64,000 nucleotides of DNA, taken from Eutreptiella sp. 'Long Island Sound 2002'. Its lineage: Eukaryota > Euglenozoa > Euglenophyceae > Eutreptiales > Eutreptiaceae. The notes below the pieces were generated by a model that worked only from the letters and a program-made list of their open reading frames with translations, searched no databases and was not told the origin of the DNA. The number at the start of each line of letters is the position of its first letter. The stretch's first letter is position 1. The translations under genes were made by a program, and so were the position numbers. The stretch spans positions 172,969,529 to 173,033,528 of the forward strand of contig OZ038380.1 of NCBI GenBank assembly GCA_964036045.1. Direction: 5' to 3'. Positions 30,314-41,537 of this stretch are shown here, one piece after another.

Positions 30314-33300
30314 GGTGCATTGATTTTATGGTATTACCCTAATGCTAACGGTTGCATATGCAACTTAATGTCTCTGGTCCTGGTAGGGCAGGGTGGTGAG
30401 GAGAAGTGCCGCAAGGCGCTGGTACTGTAATAGAGGTAACCATTCCAGTAGGTGCAGGTCGGAATGTTAGTGTGCAATGCCATATAACTCATTTTCATCT
30501 CCTTACCGTACCGCCCGACATAGTTCAATGTAGTTCTGAGCACGGTCCGTGCCCTCTCATGGGTTGCCGAGACTCTGCATAGACTACATGACTTCTGGTC
30601 ACGGTCCGCCACTCATGCGTGTGCTGAGACCCTTTCCGGAAGCCTGAATTTGTCAAGCTATTTCATTTGAGCACAATTGCATTTGAGCTAGGAAGTGATT
30701 TGTCCTCATTTCACTCTACCATGCATCTCATCCTTCACTGCATGGCCGTCAAGGCAAGTGTTTGACTAGTGACGTATTCTACTCTCCATTCGGATTGCAT
30801 TTCATTCATTTCGTTCAAAAAGGTCACTCATTCATTGCATTTCACTTTGCAAATCTCACATTTCATACAGATTGCATTACTTCCTTATTGCAAGGGTTTG
30901 CCCATACCGCTCGACATGCAATATGGTCCGTAATTGAGCTGCCCTACGTAGTTCTATGAGCACCTTTTGCTCAATAGACCCCGAGTTTTGGATCGCAGCG
31001 ACGAACAATCAATTCGTATCCACTCAACCTTTGTTGATTAACTGCAAGTTGTGAGGAATGAATCTCTTTTCCAATCCTCGCGATCATTGACCTAGGTCAT
31101 TTGGTCTAAAGAGCCAGTTTATCCTCAAATTTGCTACCAAACCACTACGGGTACGTTCCGCTTCGTTAACTTTAGCTAGATCGCCTGGTACAGCCTCAAT
31201 TACCGGGTTTGAGAGTGCTCAATTGAGTGTCTGTAGTCTACAACATTACATTCTCTATCCCCCCGACCAGACCATCAGCATGACAGACTTACTTGGATTT
31301 TTCACACATTCCCTCCCTCATCACACCACACATACAACCCACACACAAACACATACCATGAACCGTTTGATTATTCCATTTGTTCTCTTTGGATATCACA
31401 CTCTGAGGAATTGCTGTAGTACCACATTCATCAAATTTTTGCCTATGAGCCAATTTCTAAGTCATTTCCTTCGTGTAGATAGTCAGTGTCCGCTTACAAG
31501 AGCCGGCAGTGGTCTCACCCCGCCACGTCTTTGTTGTGTAACACAAGTGAACAGGTTTAAGCTTGGTCACTTAGCCTGTGACTTGGCTAATGCATTCCGC
31601 GATGTGTTAGTGAAGAGCCCTACGCCGGTGGCCACCGAGGCCAGCGGTGCACTACGGTAGGCTCATTGAAAAGGATTATCGAAAGGTATCGAAAGCCTAC
31701 AGTAATGGGCTTCTACCCTCGCGCGGGTAGATAAGTACTTTCCCTGCAGTGGGATAGACCCCTTCTCTTGCGGTAGAGATAGATGACGGAGTTAAGCTCC
31801 AAGAGGATAGCCTGAATCCTGCAATTCAGTTGAGCGGAATTCACTCGTCATGTAGGAAGACAGGCCCCCGCACGGATGGCTTTGTACAACCATCTGCTGG
31901 GCAAGGGGCTCGCCGTAATTGGTCTTCCGGTAAGGTACAGAACACACTTTAACTACAATAGCATTTTTCGGAGATTTACTACTTCTACTTGTCTAAGACA
32001 ACCTGACAATGATACATTTCGCGTATGAGGTAGTGGCGACCCTCCAGTCGTGTAGGATATCCGTTGGCGCGCACTAGAGCTGAACGGCGTTCCATGAAAG
32101 ATCCGACCTTTCAACTTTTTTTCACTTATCACTTACCTACTTCATTTCCAACCAACCCCAGGGGACCAACCCACCCCTACCCGTGAACCCAACCCCTACA
32201 TGCACACGTACAATTCATTGGTTTTGTCATCTTTAGCACTTGCCACAACCCATACATCTTGTTTCTCTGAATTTACATGATGAACACACCTCTACATTTT
32301 CACTTCTTCGTGCAAATTATTTGCTTTGGTAATTTAAGTCATTTGGGACATGTCTACACAAATCAGTATTCCCGCTAGCTTCATATCTCATTAGATTTCT
32401 GTTGGCTATGTCCTATTGAGGAACATGGTTCATATGCTCTGCGGCCCAGAGCATTTTTCCGTGATGGGATATTGATTCTTTTGTACATGATTGCTAAGCT
32501 TGTTAGGTAACTGACGTTTCAGCTTTGTTTTTAGAGATAGCCCGAAAGTATGAGTAAAAGGTTGGTAATGACGGACTATATCTTTCAACGTTTTTTTGGT
32601 TGAAGTATTAGTATAAATCCCCATACCCCCAGACGGATCAATCCCCATGGCCGGGATAAGAAAGAGCAGATCCGGGTCAGATGATGTCTACTCATCGTGA
32701 CTGCCACCCCCCCCCACACACTATGAGTTATCCCTACCCGCTAAACTAATCAACAGTTGGTCATTACTGATGCTGCCTCGCTTTCTCTGTCCATGTAATG
32801 CAGGCCAAGAAACCCATTCCATCAAATAGGTACTAATGCATCCATTGCATTAGGTAGCCACATGTAACGCGTCCGTTGAGTAAGGTGGTATATCCTCTCT
32901 TTGGATGACGAAGACAAGCCTGTCAATAGACAGCTTGGGCAGAGCTTGAATTTCCAGTTTAACCCCACATGTTGCATTTCATTCTCAATTGTGATTGATT
33001 TTCCGTATAGCTCATTGTAATTTATACGTCTACATCCAGGTGTATTACCCTTACCCTCATTGTTTGCCTGAAGATTTAGGTTATCATTGTTCATACTTTG
33101 TATGCTAGCTTTTTGCTTAGTGTTTCTCATGTTTCATTTTGAGCCCTACCATACCCAAGACTTAGGAACTTTACCCTCTTAGGTGGAGATACATCTTTTC
33201 CTCTAGGAAGGGGGTACTAAAACACTACATTAGACACTCAGAACATTCAATATGAGCGTTCCTTATGCCCATACCCCTCCTTATGTTAGATTATCAGCTT

Positions 33301-33345
33301 GTCATGAACATTCTTAGCGTATGTGCATGAAGCTTAGGAAGGGGG
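30314..33345 (+). other. C internal region, right part, non-coding, with polypurine tract
   Basis: 3.0 kb without gag or pol. The 145-codon ORF at 31223-31660 has low-complexity His/Thr composition and no recognisable domain. A GC-rich block with serial hairpins lies at about 31690-31930. A CCCCCCCCC tract is at about 32707-32716. The region ends in AGGAAGGGGG immediately before the LTR. Confidence 0.55.
31690..31930 (+). ncRNA. Candidate structured RNA domain of element C
   Basis: Serial complementary arms lie close together: AGCC/GGCT, CTACCC/GGGTAG (about 31711-31730), TCCC/GGGA, CTCT/AGAG and GAAT/ATTC. Last is a long hairpin closed by GGAAGAC (31855-31861) and GTCTTCC (31922-31928). It contains GCCCC/GGGGC and an apical GATGG/CCATC stem whose loop holds the self-complementary TTGTACAA (31881-31888). 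A palindromic apical loop could allow RNA dimerisation, as in retroviral genomes. This is inferred from base complementarity only; a fold calculation and other C copies would be needed to confirm it. Confidence 0.4.
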
Positions 33346-34014
33346 TGTAATAAGTCAGGGCATTGGGGCCTGTCAGAAGCTTTCTGGAGGATCTATACTA
33401 GACCTCTCCAAGCTTCAAGATCCTAGAACACTAGGATATTTGCTCATATTTGGCTTATATTCCAAGCCTATAGCTTACTGCTAGACTCTACTGCTCTTAG
33501 GTACACTACAGAGAGCGGAGATCTAGGATACATTAGTAGCCATACATGAATAATCACATCCCATATGCTTATAATGTGATTTAATCATGTTTTATAGCAT
33601 TTTAGAAGGTTCTAATGTATTAGAAGCTATTTTGAAGCTGTTTCGAAGCTTCAGATGGCCTGTCGCGACTGTCGCCGTCTTTCGCCGCCGACAGCAATTT
33701 ACGTAATGTTGACAAGGCCTGTGATAAGATAGACTACTCAGAAAGTTGATAAAATATAGGTTTTATTGCCTTTTTAATGAGAATTTATTGTTATATCAAT
33801 TTTCTTGTTATTTAGGCATGTGAACCCGTATTACTGGACCAGCCAGTTGGTCCAGCTCAATGTTTGTTCACGACTTCGTCTTCTTGCTGTTGCCTGTGTC
33901 CTGTACTTGCCAACAAGATCAATTGTAATGGAGAACATTGGAAACAATTTGATTTTTAAGTGCAAGACAAGGAAAATGGGTTTTCTATATGCACCCAAGC
34001 ACAAGCATATGACA
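33346..34014 (+). repeat. C 3' LTR (669 bp)
   Basis: It matches 15757-16425 except for about two bases (TGTTTGTTC against TGTTCGTTC; TTTGATTTT against TTTGTTTTT). TSD CGAAG follows at 34015-34019. Confidence 0.9.
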
Positions 34015-34661
34015 CGAAGGTGGACAAGGCCAAGGCTATGCTCCAGAGAGTGAGGGAGCGTCAGTGGAACAAGAAGAACAAGCACCGTGTACCGGCCACC
34101 TACCAAGAGGGGGACTGGGTGCTGGTGCACCACAGTCGACTACCCGCCTGGCCACGCTCTACCAGCGATGACCCATACTTCGGGCCGTACAAGATTCTAT
34201 CTGTGGATGGTCACCGTATCACCGTGCCGTGTTCTCCCCGACTAGGGGGGACTCTGGTGTGCGCTGCTCAACACCTGAAGCGCTACCATGATCCTGAAGA
34301 CCTCTGTGGGGAGGAGTGGGAGCTGAACGACGAGGAAATCGCCGCTCTGGACCTACAAGGGGCTGCCAGCCCTATGGAAGTTGAAGGTGAACTCCCCGAC
34401 ATGAACGCCGAGGAGATGGCTAAGGAGGGCTTCTACCTGGTGAAGTCTGTCCTACGCCACCGCTATCGCCAGGGTTGGCGCTTCCTCACCCTCTGGGAAG
34501 GGTTTGGAGTCGAAGAGGCCACCTGGGAGCCCTTCTCTGCATTTGTTCTACCGGAGGGACGCCTAAACTCAGTTCTGGTTGACTACTTGTCCCAGAACAA
34601 CCTTGGTGAGTTGCTGAGGCTCGCTGAGACGCTTGCCTCCAAGACTAAAGGTAGGGACTGA
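34015..34661 (+). pseudogene. pol: A1 pol, piece 2: integrase C-terminus, GPY motif and chromodomain
   Basis: This resumes A1 pol after element C, starting with the second CGAAG. It encodes the linker after the integrase core, DPYFGPYKIL (the GPY module) and a chromodomain (GFYLVKSVLR to EEATWEPFSAFV) ending at TGA 34659-34661, as in A2. An open frame also runs in from the C LTR, from about 33960, which would give a short chimeric ORF; I see no reason to think that is used. The sequence is nearly the same as A2 26573-27218. Confidence 0.88.
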
Positions 34662-36912
34662 ACCTTACCCTTACCTGCGGAAGCGTATGTGTGAGTGTGC
34701 TATTCCTAAGGTCCTGAGAGCAAGCCGCAGAATTGGTGTCCTAATTATACCCAAGTCTGCGCCCCTGCTAAACCTGGAGGGTTGGCTTATTGATGCCACG
34801 GGGTACGCCCCGGGTCTCCCCTCCCCTATGCGCCCAATTTCTGTGCTGGCGCAAAACCTTGGGGGAATACCCAGCGTGCTAATCCAGGTATTGTTTTCCC
34901 TACCTATCTGTCCACTACAGGGAGGGGTGGCCAAAAGCTATGAAGGCATGAAAACGCCGTTTTGCTATGTGGCCAAAACACTGACCTAACCACTGCCACA
35001 GCCCACCAACCCTGCTAAAATTGCAGGAAACGGGTGGGACAGTGACACACGCACTACAGGTCCTACACACCCTACAGTGGCACCATCCTGGTGGGCGAGC
35101 ACTGGGCAACTGGCTTTAGCCCCCACACAAGACTACCACTCCTATACGCACACTCTACTGGGCGTTGCGAAGGCAAAGGTGTCGTGGGTCCTAGCGACCC
35201 TCCTGTGAAATGACAAGAGAACACAGCGCTGCTAAGCAACTGTGGCCTAACAGGGGACGCCACAACGCGTTTCCCCTGCTAGGGCTTGGAGGGAAGGAGT
35301 GCTCTCGCGTGCAAGGCGCAGATGTCGATGAAGTCGGACTCCCTGCTCTGCCACAGGCGGAGCGGAGTTACTTGTTTGTGTGATCTGCGCCCTTGTTTAG
35401 CAGGGCATAAAAAAATGCTGCTGCACCAATCACCCTACCTGCCCACCTGTAAAACAAAGGCAAATGAAAGGGCGTTTGCGGCGGAGGAACCAAGCCACAC
35501 TCCAGGTATTATACCCTTCTCAGTGTGACCTATAATACACTGTCCGCAAACACGCTGGAGGACCAGCTACCCTTGTCAAGCAAGCAAGCTTTAAGGGACT
35601 CCTCAGGTTCTCTTAAAGAACGTACCGAGGAGCCCCTGGGTAGCCTAAACAAGGTTTACCGTGCGCACTTCGCGTGGCCTACCCTTTAATGCGTGTGTGC
35701 ATGCGCGAGTATGCACAGACATCGCGGGCAAACCTGCCCATCTGAACGTCAATCACAACTCCACCAGGGGGTGGCCCCGCCTGGGCTTACTCACCTTACC
35801 TACCGCTGGAGAGCGAGAGCAAGTGAGGGGCGCACGCGAAGAACGTTGCTATGCACGTGTGTGTATGTCTAATCACCCTGATCTGACCGCTAATCATCTG
35901 CAATCTTTCTAATCAATCCCTCTATCGCGTCCTATCGTTGTTAGCGCTGCTACAAGGCTCGTTCACGGAGACACGAGACGAGCAATGTGTATGCGGCATA
36001 CGAGACGAGCATACCTGTAGTTTATACCTGATTCTTTGAAGTCTTTTCGATTGGTTCTCGAATTCTTGAATTTTCGAATCTTCTATTAGTGTGGGTGGAA
36101 TCTGTATGTTTGTTTATTAATGTGTGTCTCGTCATTTTCAAGACTACGTGATACATACCTTTATAATTCCATTATTTCTCCATTTTCCGGCGTTTCGCTA
36201 GGATCCGCTCCTGCGCGCCGCCATTTTATGCGTATCAATTTCTGGATTTAAAAAATCCAGAGATGACTATAATTTCTATAAAAATGTGCTTCTGATGCAC
36301 AATTGGATTCTGCTCAGGTGTGTCGTTTCAGAAAAATTCTACGCCGTCATTTGACGGATTTTGGTGTCGTCGCTTCGTTTTTGCGTGGATTCGTCCATAA
36401 TTCTCCCATTCCTGCCTCTGCAGATACCCACGCGCAGCCTCGCTGAGTAGGCCGTGTTCGGGCCGAAACGCAGGTGCCTGGAGAGACTGAGCAGAACCAA
36501 GACCCCACCAAGGGGCAAATTAATTTTTTTTGAGACTCCCTTCGCCCTAAGACAGGTCACAGGTCGCCAGCAGGTTTACGAGAACCCATGCGAGTGTGTA
36601 TATTGTGTCTTGCGTTGGGTTTGTGTCGACGCTGCGTCTTGCAGGGAGGGATGCATATGCACATGTTTTGGCATGCTCCCATACTAACCCAACCAAGCCA
36701 CAGGAGCCCCGGCAGCGCCATGAGCGCTGAGTCTTCTGTAGGACATGTTACATACAGAGCAGCAAAAGAGCGCCAGCCATGGTGAGCGCCCATTTTTCAT
36801 TGTGAGGGAAACTATAGGTATTTTAAAGTAGATGTGGAAACCAAGGAAAGGCCAAGAAAAAGTCCCTTTTTCCTAAAATGCGACAGTGGTGGCCACCACA
36901 GCACAAGGGGGG
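34662..36912 (+). other. A1 3' untranslated region
   Basis: 2.25 kb, collinear with the A2 region 27219-29491 with scattered differences. It carries the CTCCTC/GAGGAG hairpin (35599-35604 with 35627-35632), the 14-bp palindrome (36886-36899) and the polypurine tract ending at 36912. No protein is evident. Confidence 0.6.
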
Positions 36913-37710
36913 AGTAAGAAAAAGTGCTTTTCCATTGCTTTGAGGCATACTCTAGTTGTATTAGAGATGCACTGAGCATCCATGCATTTTTATCTTAGTA
37001 TTGGTCCCACCAAAACTGGTGATAACACATTTTGACCTATGGAACCAAACACCCAATCAGGATATGGAGTGGACCCCTTAATCCCCTTTCAATGTGAAGC
37101 TATTCATCTTTTCTTGAGTTGACTGAGCACTGACATACCTAAAGTAGAGCCTATGAATTTATCTATGTTTTTCCATGAATTCTTAGCTATCCTAGTGGTA
37201 TGCACCCTAGGGGGCTGGGCACCTCTTTTTGAGAGGTCCTGGGTTCAATTCCTGGTCAGCCTAGCTAAGTAGGAAGATCCCATGTGACATGGCAGTGACC
37301 TCATCGCCACATACCATGCCACCTCAGCACATATGGGATCCAAAACAAAGAGTGCACATCTCCTGAGATGGCACTATGGAGAGAGAGTGACCATGGGGCA
37401 GTTTTCTAACTCTTTTCCAAAACCATTTCAGCTATCTTTGTGAATATGCATTCATTTGTGACCTGAGTTGCAGTTTCTGTGAATATCCAATCATCTTTCA
37501 CTGTTTACACTGCAGCCCTTCATGCTTTGATCCTGAATTACCTTCTCCTTGCACACTTCTGGCTTGGGCTATCCTGGATTGACTTGGACTTACTGTATTT
37601 CAATAAACAAAAGCTTTTCATCTCCCAAAACAAGCAGCAGGACACCCTACAGCAACAGCAAGCAGCAGGAGAAGCAAAAACACAGTGCTGAAAACACTAT
37701 AAACTTTTCT
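36913..37710 (+). repeat. A1 3' LTR (798 bp)
   Basis: It pairs with 7749-8546. AATAAA is at 37602-37607. It ends AAACTTTTCT, followed by TSD ACGCC (37711-37715). Confidence 0.9.
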
Positions 37711-40700
37711 ACGCCTTTGACATTGTCATTGGCACTGACGTTCTAAGAAGAAACCCCCAGGTAAAAATGCTGTCCCTCCAGCGCCCCTATTCTTTGCACT
37801 GCGACTTTGGCAGTGGGCTATTCTCCGTACCTTTGGAGCTGTCAGGACGAAAAGAGTCTGGGCTGCGCTACGCATCCAGGACTAACTATCGTACTGAAAA
37901 CTACCAATTGGCCTGTCACGTTCTTGAAAATGGACTGGCGGCCCTTCAGGTAAACCTGGATGAGATCCAGGTGGAATTGTTTGCGAGCCAACAACAGCAC
38001 ATCATGCAGTTGTACTGCTCGAAACAACTGAACAATGCTTTCTGTTTCTTCTGGAAAGCAATGGGCCTAGCGTATGCTAACCCTCCTTTCTCCCTGCTCG
38101 CGAAGGTTCTAACCAAAATCGCTTATGAGGGAAGAAGGGTTGTTATGTGCACCCCTGACTGGGGTTGCTCTGGTGAACATGCTTACTGGCGCCGTATGTT
38201 AGATCGAATGACCGTGGGAAGAGTGCAACTCCCCGACGGCCCCATCTATGTGCCTGAGGACTCAGACACAGCTATGCAGGCCCCTGAGTGGGCCAGTTTC
38301 CTGTCCATCGTCGATGGATCTCTCAATCCTGTACCCCTGTGTGACCTAGACCAGGTGCTACTGAAAGAGGTCATGGCCGAAAATCGTGGCCTGACCCTTT
38401 ATGATCTCAAAAATCGATCTCCTGAGCACCTATCTGCCACACTTACAGGGTGTGAGTCTCCCGATGACTATCTGGAACCTGCAGCTGTAAAAGAGGATGC
38501 TGACGACCAACTGTCTGAGATCGCCAGCACTATTCCCTCTGTTGATCCCAGCTGTGTTGACCTAAAACATAGTGTTTTCCTAGGCCAGCTGTTGCTAGAG
38601 GAGGTAGATCTAGAGTCAACCTCTGAACCCGCTTCCCCTGTTGGGAAGCCAGTGCTACACATGCAGCCTATGCACACAGGTGAACCCGTGGCCCGGAGTG
38701 CTGATGCTCTGGCGCGGCCTGCTGCTAATAACATGCCATTGTCTGAGCATGACACTCAGGAACTCCGGCGGCTGTTGTACCTGAAGGCCGAAGGTATTGA
38801 GCGCCAAGAGCGGCTGCAATACCTCAGACAGACCTGGAAATCCTCCATCTGGTCTGAGGAGGACGATGAGTCCTATACGCTGCCTGATCCTGAGATACCT
38901 CTAGTGTATTCTCTGCACTATGGGCAGCAATGTCCCCCTGAGTGGGACGATGGTTCAGTGCCTGCCGAAACTGCTGATCGGCAGAAAAAGAAAGAACATG
39001 GAAAAAGCAACCTCCATGCTGAGGAGGATTTCCTTCAAAAACTCGAGAGTCTTAACCTTGACCCCCGCCTGAAGAAACTGCTTATAACCTATGAGGAGGT
39101 GTTCGGCGCCTTGCCGCCTCCCCTTTCTTGTAAAAAACTGGTCCAGATGGACCTGAAATTGAAACCAGAATTCGAAAAGACGCGAGTGAGGCGTCGTCCC
39201 TATCCCGCTCCACAGGAACAGGTTGAAGAAATCGAGCGCCAGATCCAGGAATGCATTGATGCTGGCCTCGTTGAAGAGTATAAGCACGGGGACTATCCCC
39301 ATCACTGCAGTCCCTGTTTCCTTGTTGCCAAACCAGGGTCGACTGCCCTACGTCTGGTTGTAGACTATGGTGAGGTCAACAAGAAAACCCAGAACCACTC
39401 AGGGAGTATTCCTAACATGGAAAACACCCTGGAGCGTATTGCCAAATGCAGGTACACGACCAAAATGGACAAACGCTCTGGTTTCTGGCAGGTGGACCCA
39501 ACCGCCGCAGCTCAGGAGCTGCTGGCCTTTATAACCCCTAAGGGTCGTGTCTTCAAGTGGAAGGTTATGCCTTTCGGGGTGGCTAATGCCCCAGCGCTCT
39601 TCCAGGAGCTTATGAACAAAATTTTGTACATACTGAGGCGCAGGCCTCTAGTACAAGAGTTGATTTCTCGGGGTGCAGAAATGGAGGCTCACATCGACGA
39701 CGTGAGTTTGGGTACTAATACCAAAGAGGACCATGTCCTTCTCCTCCGTGAATTTTTCATTGTCTGTCAAGAAAACCATCTCCGAATCAAACTCGAAAAA
39801 TGTGAGTTTATGAGAGAGGAGATGGAGTATTTGGGTTTCGACGTGGGGTATGGCTGGTGGAAACCAGCCGCGTCTAAGATGCAGCCCCTACAGGACATGC
39901 AGATTCGCGATGTCCCTAAGAAGGGTCTACACGATGTGAGGAGTTTTGTGGGCGCCTGTAATTTCTATCGGCGTCACATCCACAATTTTACTTACTCCTC
40001 TGCACCCCTCACTGACCTAATCAAGAAAACTACTCCCTGGAGGTGGACCTCCAGAGAGGAAGAGTGTTTCCAGGAGTTGAAGAAGAAGATTGCCTCCTCC
40101 AACTGCCTGGGAGTGCCCTGCCCTGAGGGCGAGATAGTCCTGATCACTGATGCCAGTGATGTAGGGGGGGGAGGTACGATCTATCAATGGCAGGAGCTTA
40201 ACCCCGCTGAACTAACCCACTGCCATTATCGTACTACTGGACTGAACCGTGATGGTTCGTTGAAACATGACTATCCTACCAGTGAGTGGCGACTGGTGCC
40301 ACTGGGACACTGGAATTGGAAATGGAACCAAGCGCGTTCCAATTACAGCACCTATGACCAGGAACTCCTGGCCGGTATGTTGGTGCTATCGTCACAATCC
40401 CGACTCCTGGGATCTAACCCTATTGTCTGGCTGTGTGACCAGGAGCCTGTGAAGTCTTTTCAGAAGGGCCCACCACCAGAGAAAGCAAAGCTAAAACGGT
40501 GGTGGACTTACCTGAGCCAGTTCAGGCTGACAGTGCATCATATCCCTGGGATAAAGAATGAACTGTCTGACTATATATCGCGCAACAACTTCGATGCGCT
40601 TATTGGTGAGAGCTCTGAGGCGCTCGCCGAGAGGCTTTCCAGCGTATGGATGTCCAGCTTGACCTGTCCATGCGCACTGCTGGGATCCTGGAGGGTTGGA

Positions 40701-40733
40701 GTCCAACCGACTATCAATCAGAGTATGAAGAAA
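37711..40733 (+). pseudogene. pol: B1 pol, piece 2: protease end, Dam-like domain, RT, RNase H
   Basis: It resumes after A1 with ACGCC and the end of the protease (DIVIGTD). The Dam-like domain is at about 37950-38350, with VELFAS, YANPPFSLLAKVLTKI and VVMCTPDWG, so the NPPF motif is intact. RT follows (39130-39830: MDKRSGFWQVD, MPFGVANAPALF, AHIDDVSLG) and RNase H (ITDASDVGGGG near 40144, DYISRNNF near 40570). A 1-nt deletion near 40628 relative to B2 shifts the frame just before the B2 insertion. Apart from that, the piece stays open for over 950 codons despite its age. It cannot be expressed as part of a full Pol. Confidence 0.88.
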
Positions 40734-41459
40734 AGTAAGAAAAAGTCACTGCCATGTCTTTCTTGGAGGGCTTGATCCAGGCTAAGCCCCCCTCAAAACC
40801 CTTTGTTGATGCTGAGACTAACTTAAGTGTTTTAATCTCTCTTTTGTTGCCTAAAGTACACTTTCTCAAAGTAACTAGGGTTGTGACCCTAGCCCCCCCC
40901 ATGAAGTTCACCCCTACCACTCAACTGAGCGGAGGTACCTTCCTTCATGGAGGTCATACCAAAATAAATCAGGCATTACATGCTTGTAGGCCTTGGAGGT
41001 TAAGCCTAAGTGGTCTCCCACCCCAAGACCCCTATACTCAATTGTTTCTACCACTTATTGTGGTCCTGTTTTGTAACTGTTTCTGAATTCAGTTGCTTGG
41101 CCAAGTCATTTTCTGTGTGGTCCTGACATCTATGCTCCTCAGTCCTAACCAGCACCATTTCACCCAAAAGAGTGCACATGAAGTGCCTATTGCAACCTCT
41201 GAGACTAGAGTCTGACCAATTTTCATATAAAACCTTTTGCATTATCCATTTGAGATTGAATCTATGTACATAAACCTGCTTTGTCTATCTGCAGCCCTTC
41301 TGTGTTACACTGGATTCCAAAACCAATCATTGATTTCATTGATTCGATCCATATTCAGTCCTTGCTCTACTTGCTGCTTTGGTTTGGGGTTTTCAACTAC
41401 AAAACCAACTTGCAGGAATACATCAAAAGACCTAGGGCATAATTCAAGGACATCTTTCC
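40734..41459 (+). repeat. B2 5' LTR (726 bp)
   Basis: It starts AGTAAGAAAAAGTCAC and ends ACATCTTTCC, so AG...C(T) ends as in family A. CATATAAAACC at about 41224-41234 is a plausible TATA box. Apart from the first 13 bases and the last three it is unlike the A LTR. Confidence 0.9.
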
Positions 41460-41476
41460 GGTAGCAGAGACAGTCC
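41460..41476 (+). promoter_or_regulatory. B2 primer-binding site
   Basis: GGTAGCAGAGACAG follows the LTR directly. Ten bases fit an initiator Met tRNA 3' end, and it is identical to the B1 site at 5197. Confidence 0.5.
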
Positions 41477-41537
41477 CTTGAGACCTTTTGAACCGACCCT
41501 GAGAAGTGCAGAACAAAAGCTCAACAACAAGTCCATA

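Larger units (their letters stand above)
15757..34014 (+). mobile_element. Non-autonomous LTR element C, inserted in A1, interrupted by A2
   Basis: The LTRs (15757-16425 and 33346-34014) are both 669 bp, start TGTAATAAG, end ATATGACA and differ at about two positions. The TSD is CGAAG (15752-15756 and 34015-34019). The element's own internal sequence (16426-18866 and 30314-33345, about 5.5 kb) has no gag or pol. A purine tract AGGAAGGGGG (33336-33345) directly precedes the 3' LTR, as a polypurine tract should. This is the layout of a large retrotransposon derivative (LARD) that is moved by proteins of another element. The strand is given by the polypurine tract. Confidence 0.85.
7749..37710 (+). 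mobile_element. Ty3/Gypsy chromovirus copy A1, inserted in B1, interrupted by element C
   Basis: Both LTRs (7749-8546 and 36913-37710) are 798 bp and differ at about seven positions by eye, roughly 0.9%. The 5-bp TSD ACGCC flanks the element. Own sequence is 7749-15756 and 34015/34020-37710; element C occupies the middle with TSD CGAAG. Gag is open. Pol has two nonsense changes relative to A2 (TAA at 12727, TGA at 13717), a 310-bp insertion (14070-14379) and the C insertion, so A1 is dead. It is older than C and A2, consistent with their positions inside it. Confidence 0.9.

Noticed and set aside
31223-31660. 145-codon ORF in element C as a protein gene
   Set aside because: Low-complexity His/Thr repeats, no domain, no homologous frame elsewhere in the element.
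31690-31930. HDV-like ribozyme or group I intron core in element C
   Set aside because: Some local words look similar (GCTGGGCAA, GCCGTAAT) but the required double pseudoknot or P4/P7 elements cannot be laid out.
33960-34661. 233-codon ORF starting in the C LTR as an independent gene
   Set aside because: It is the A1 integrase/chromodomain tail read through from the LTR; the fusion is a by-product of the insertion.
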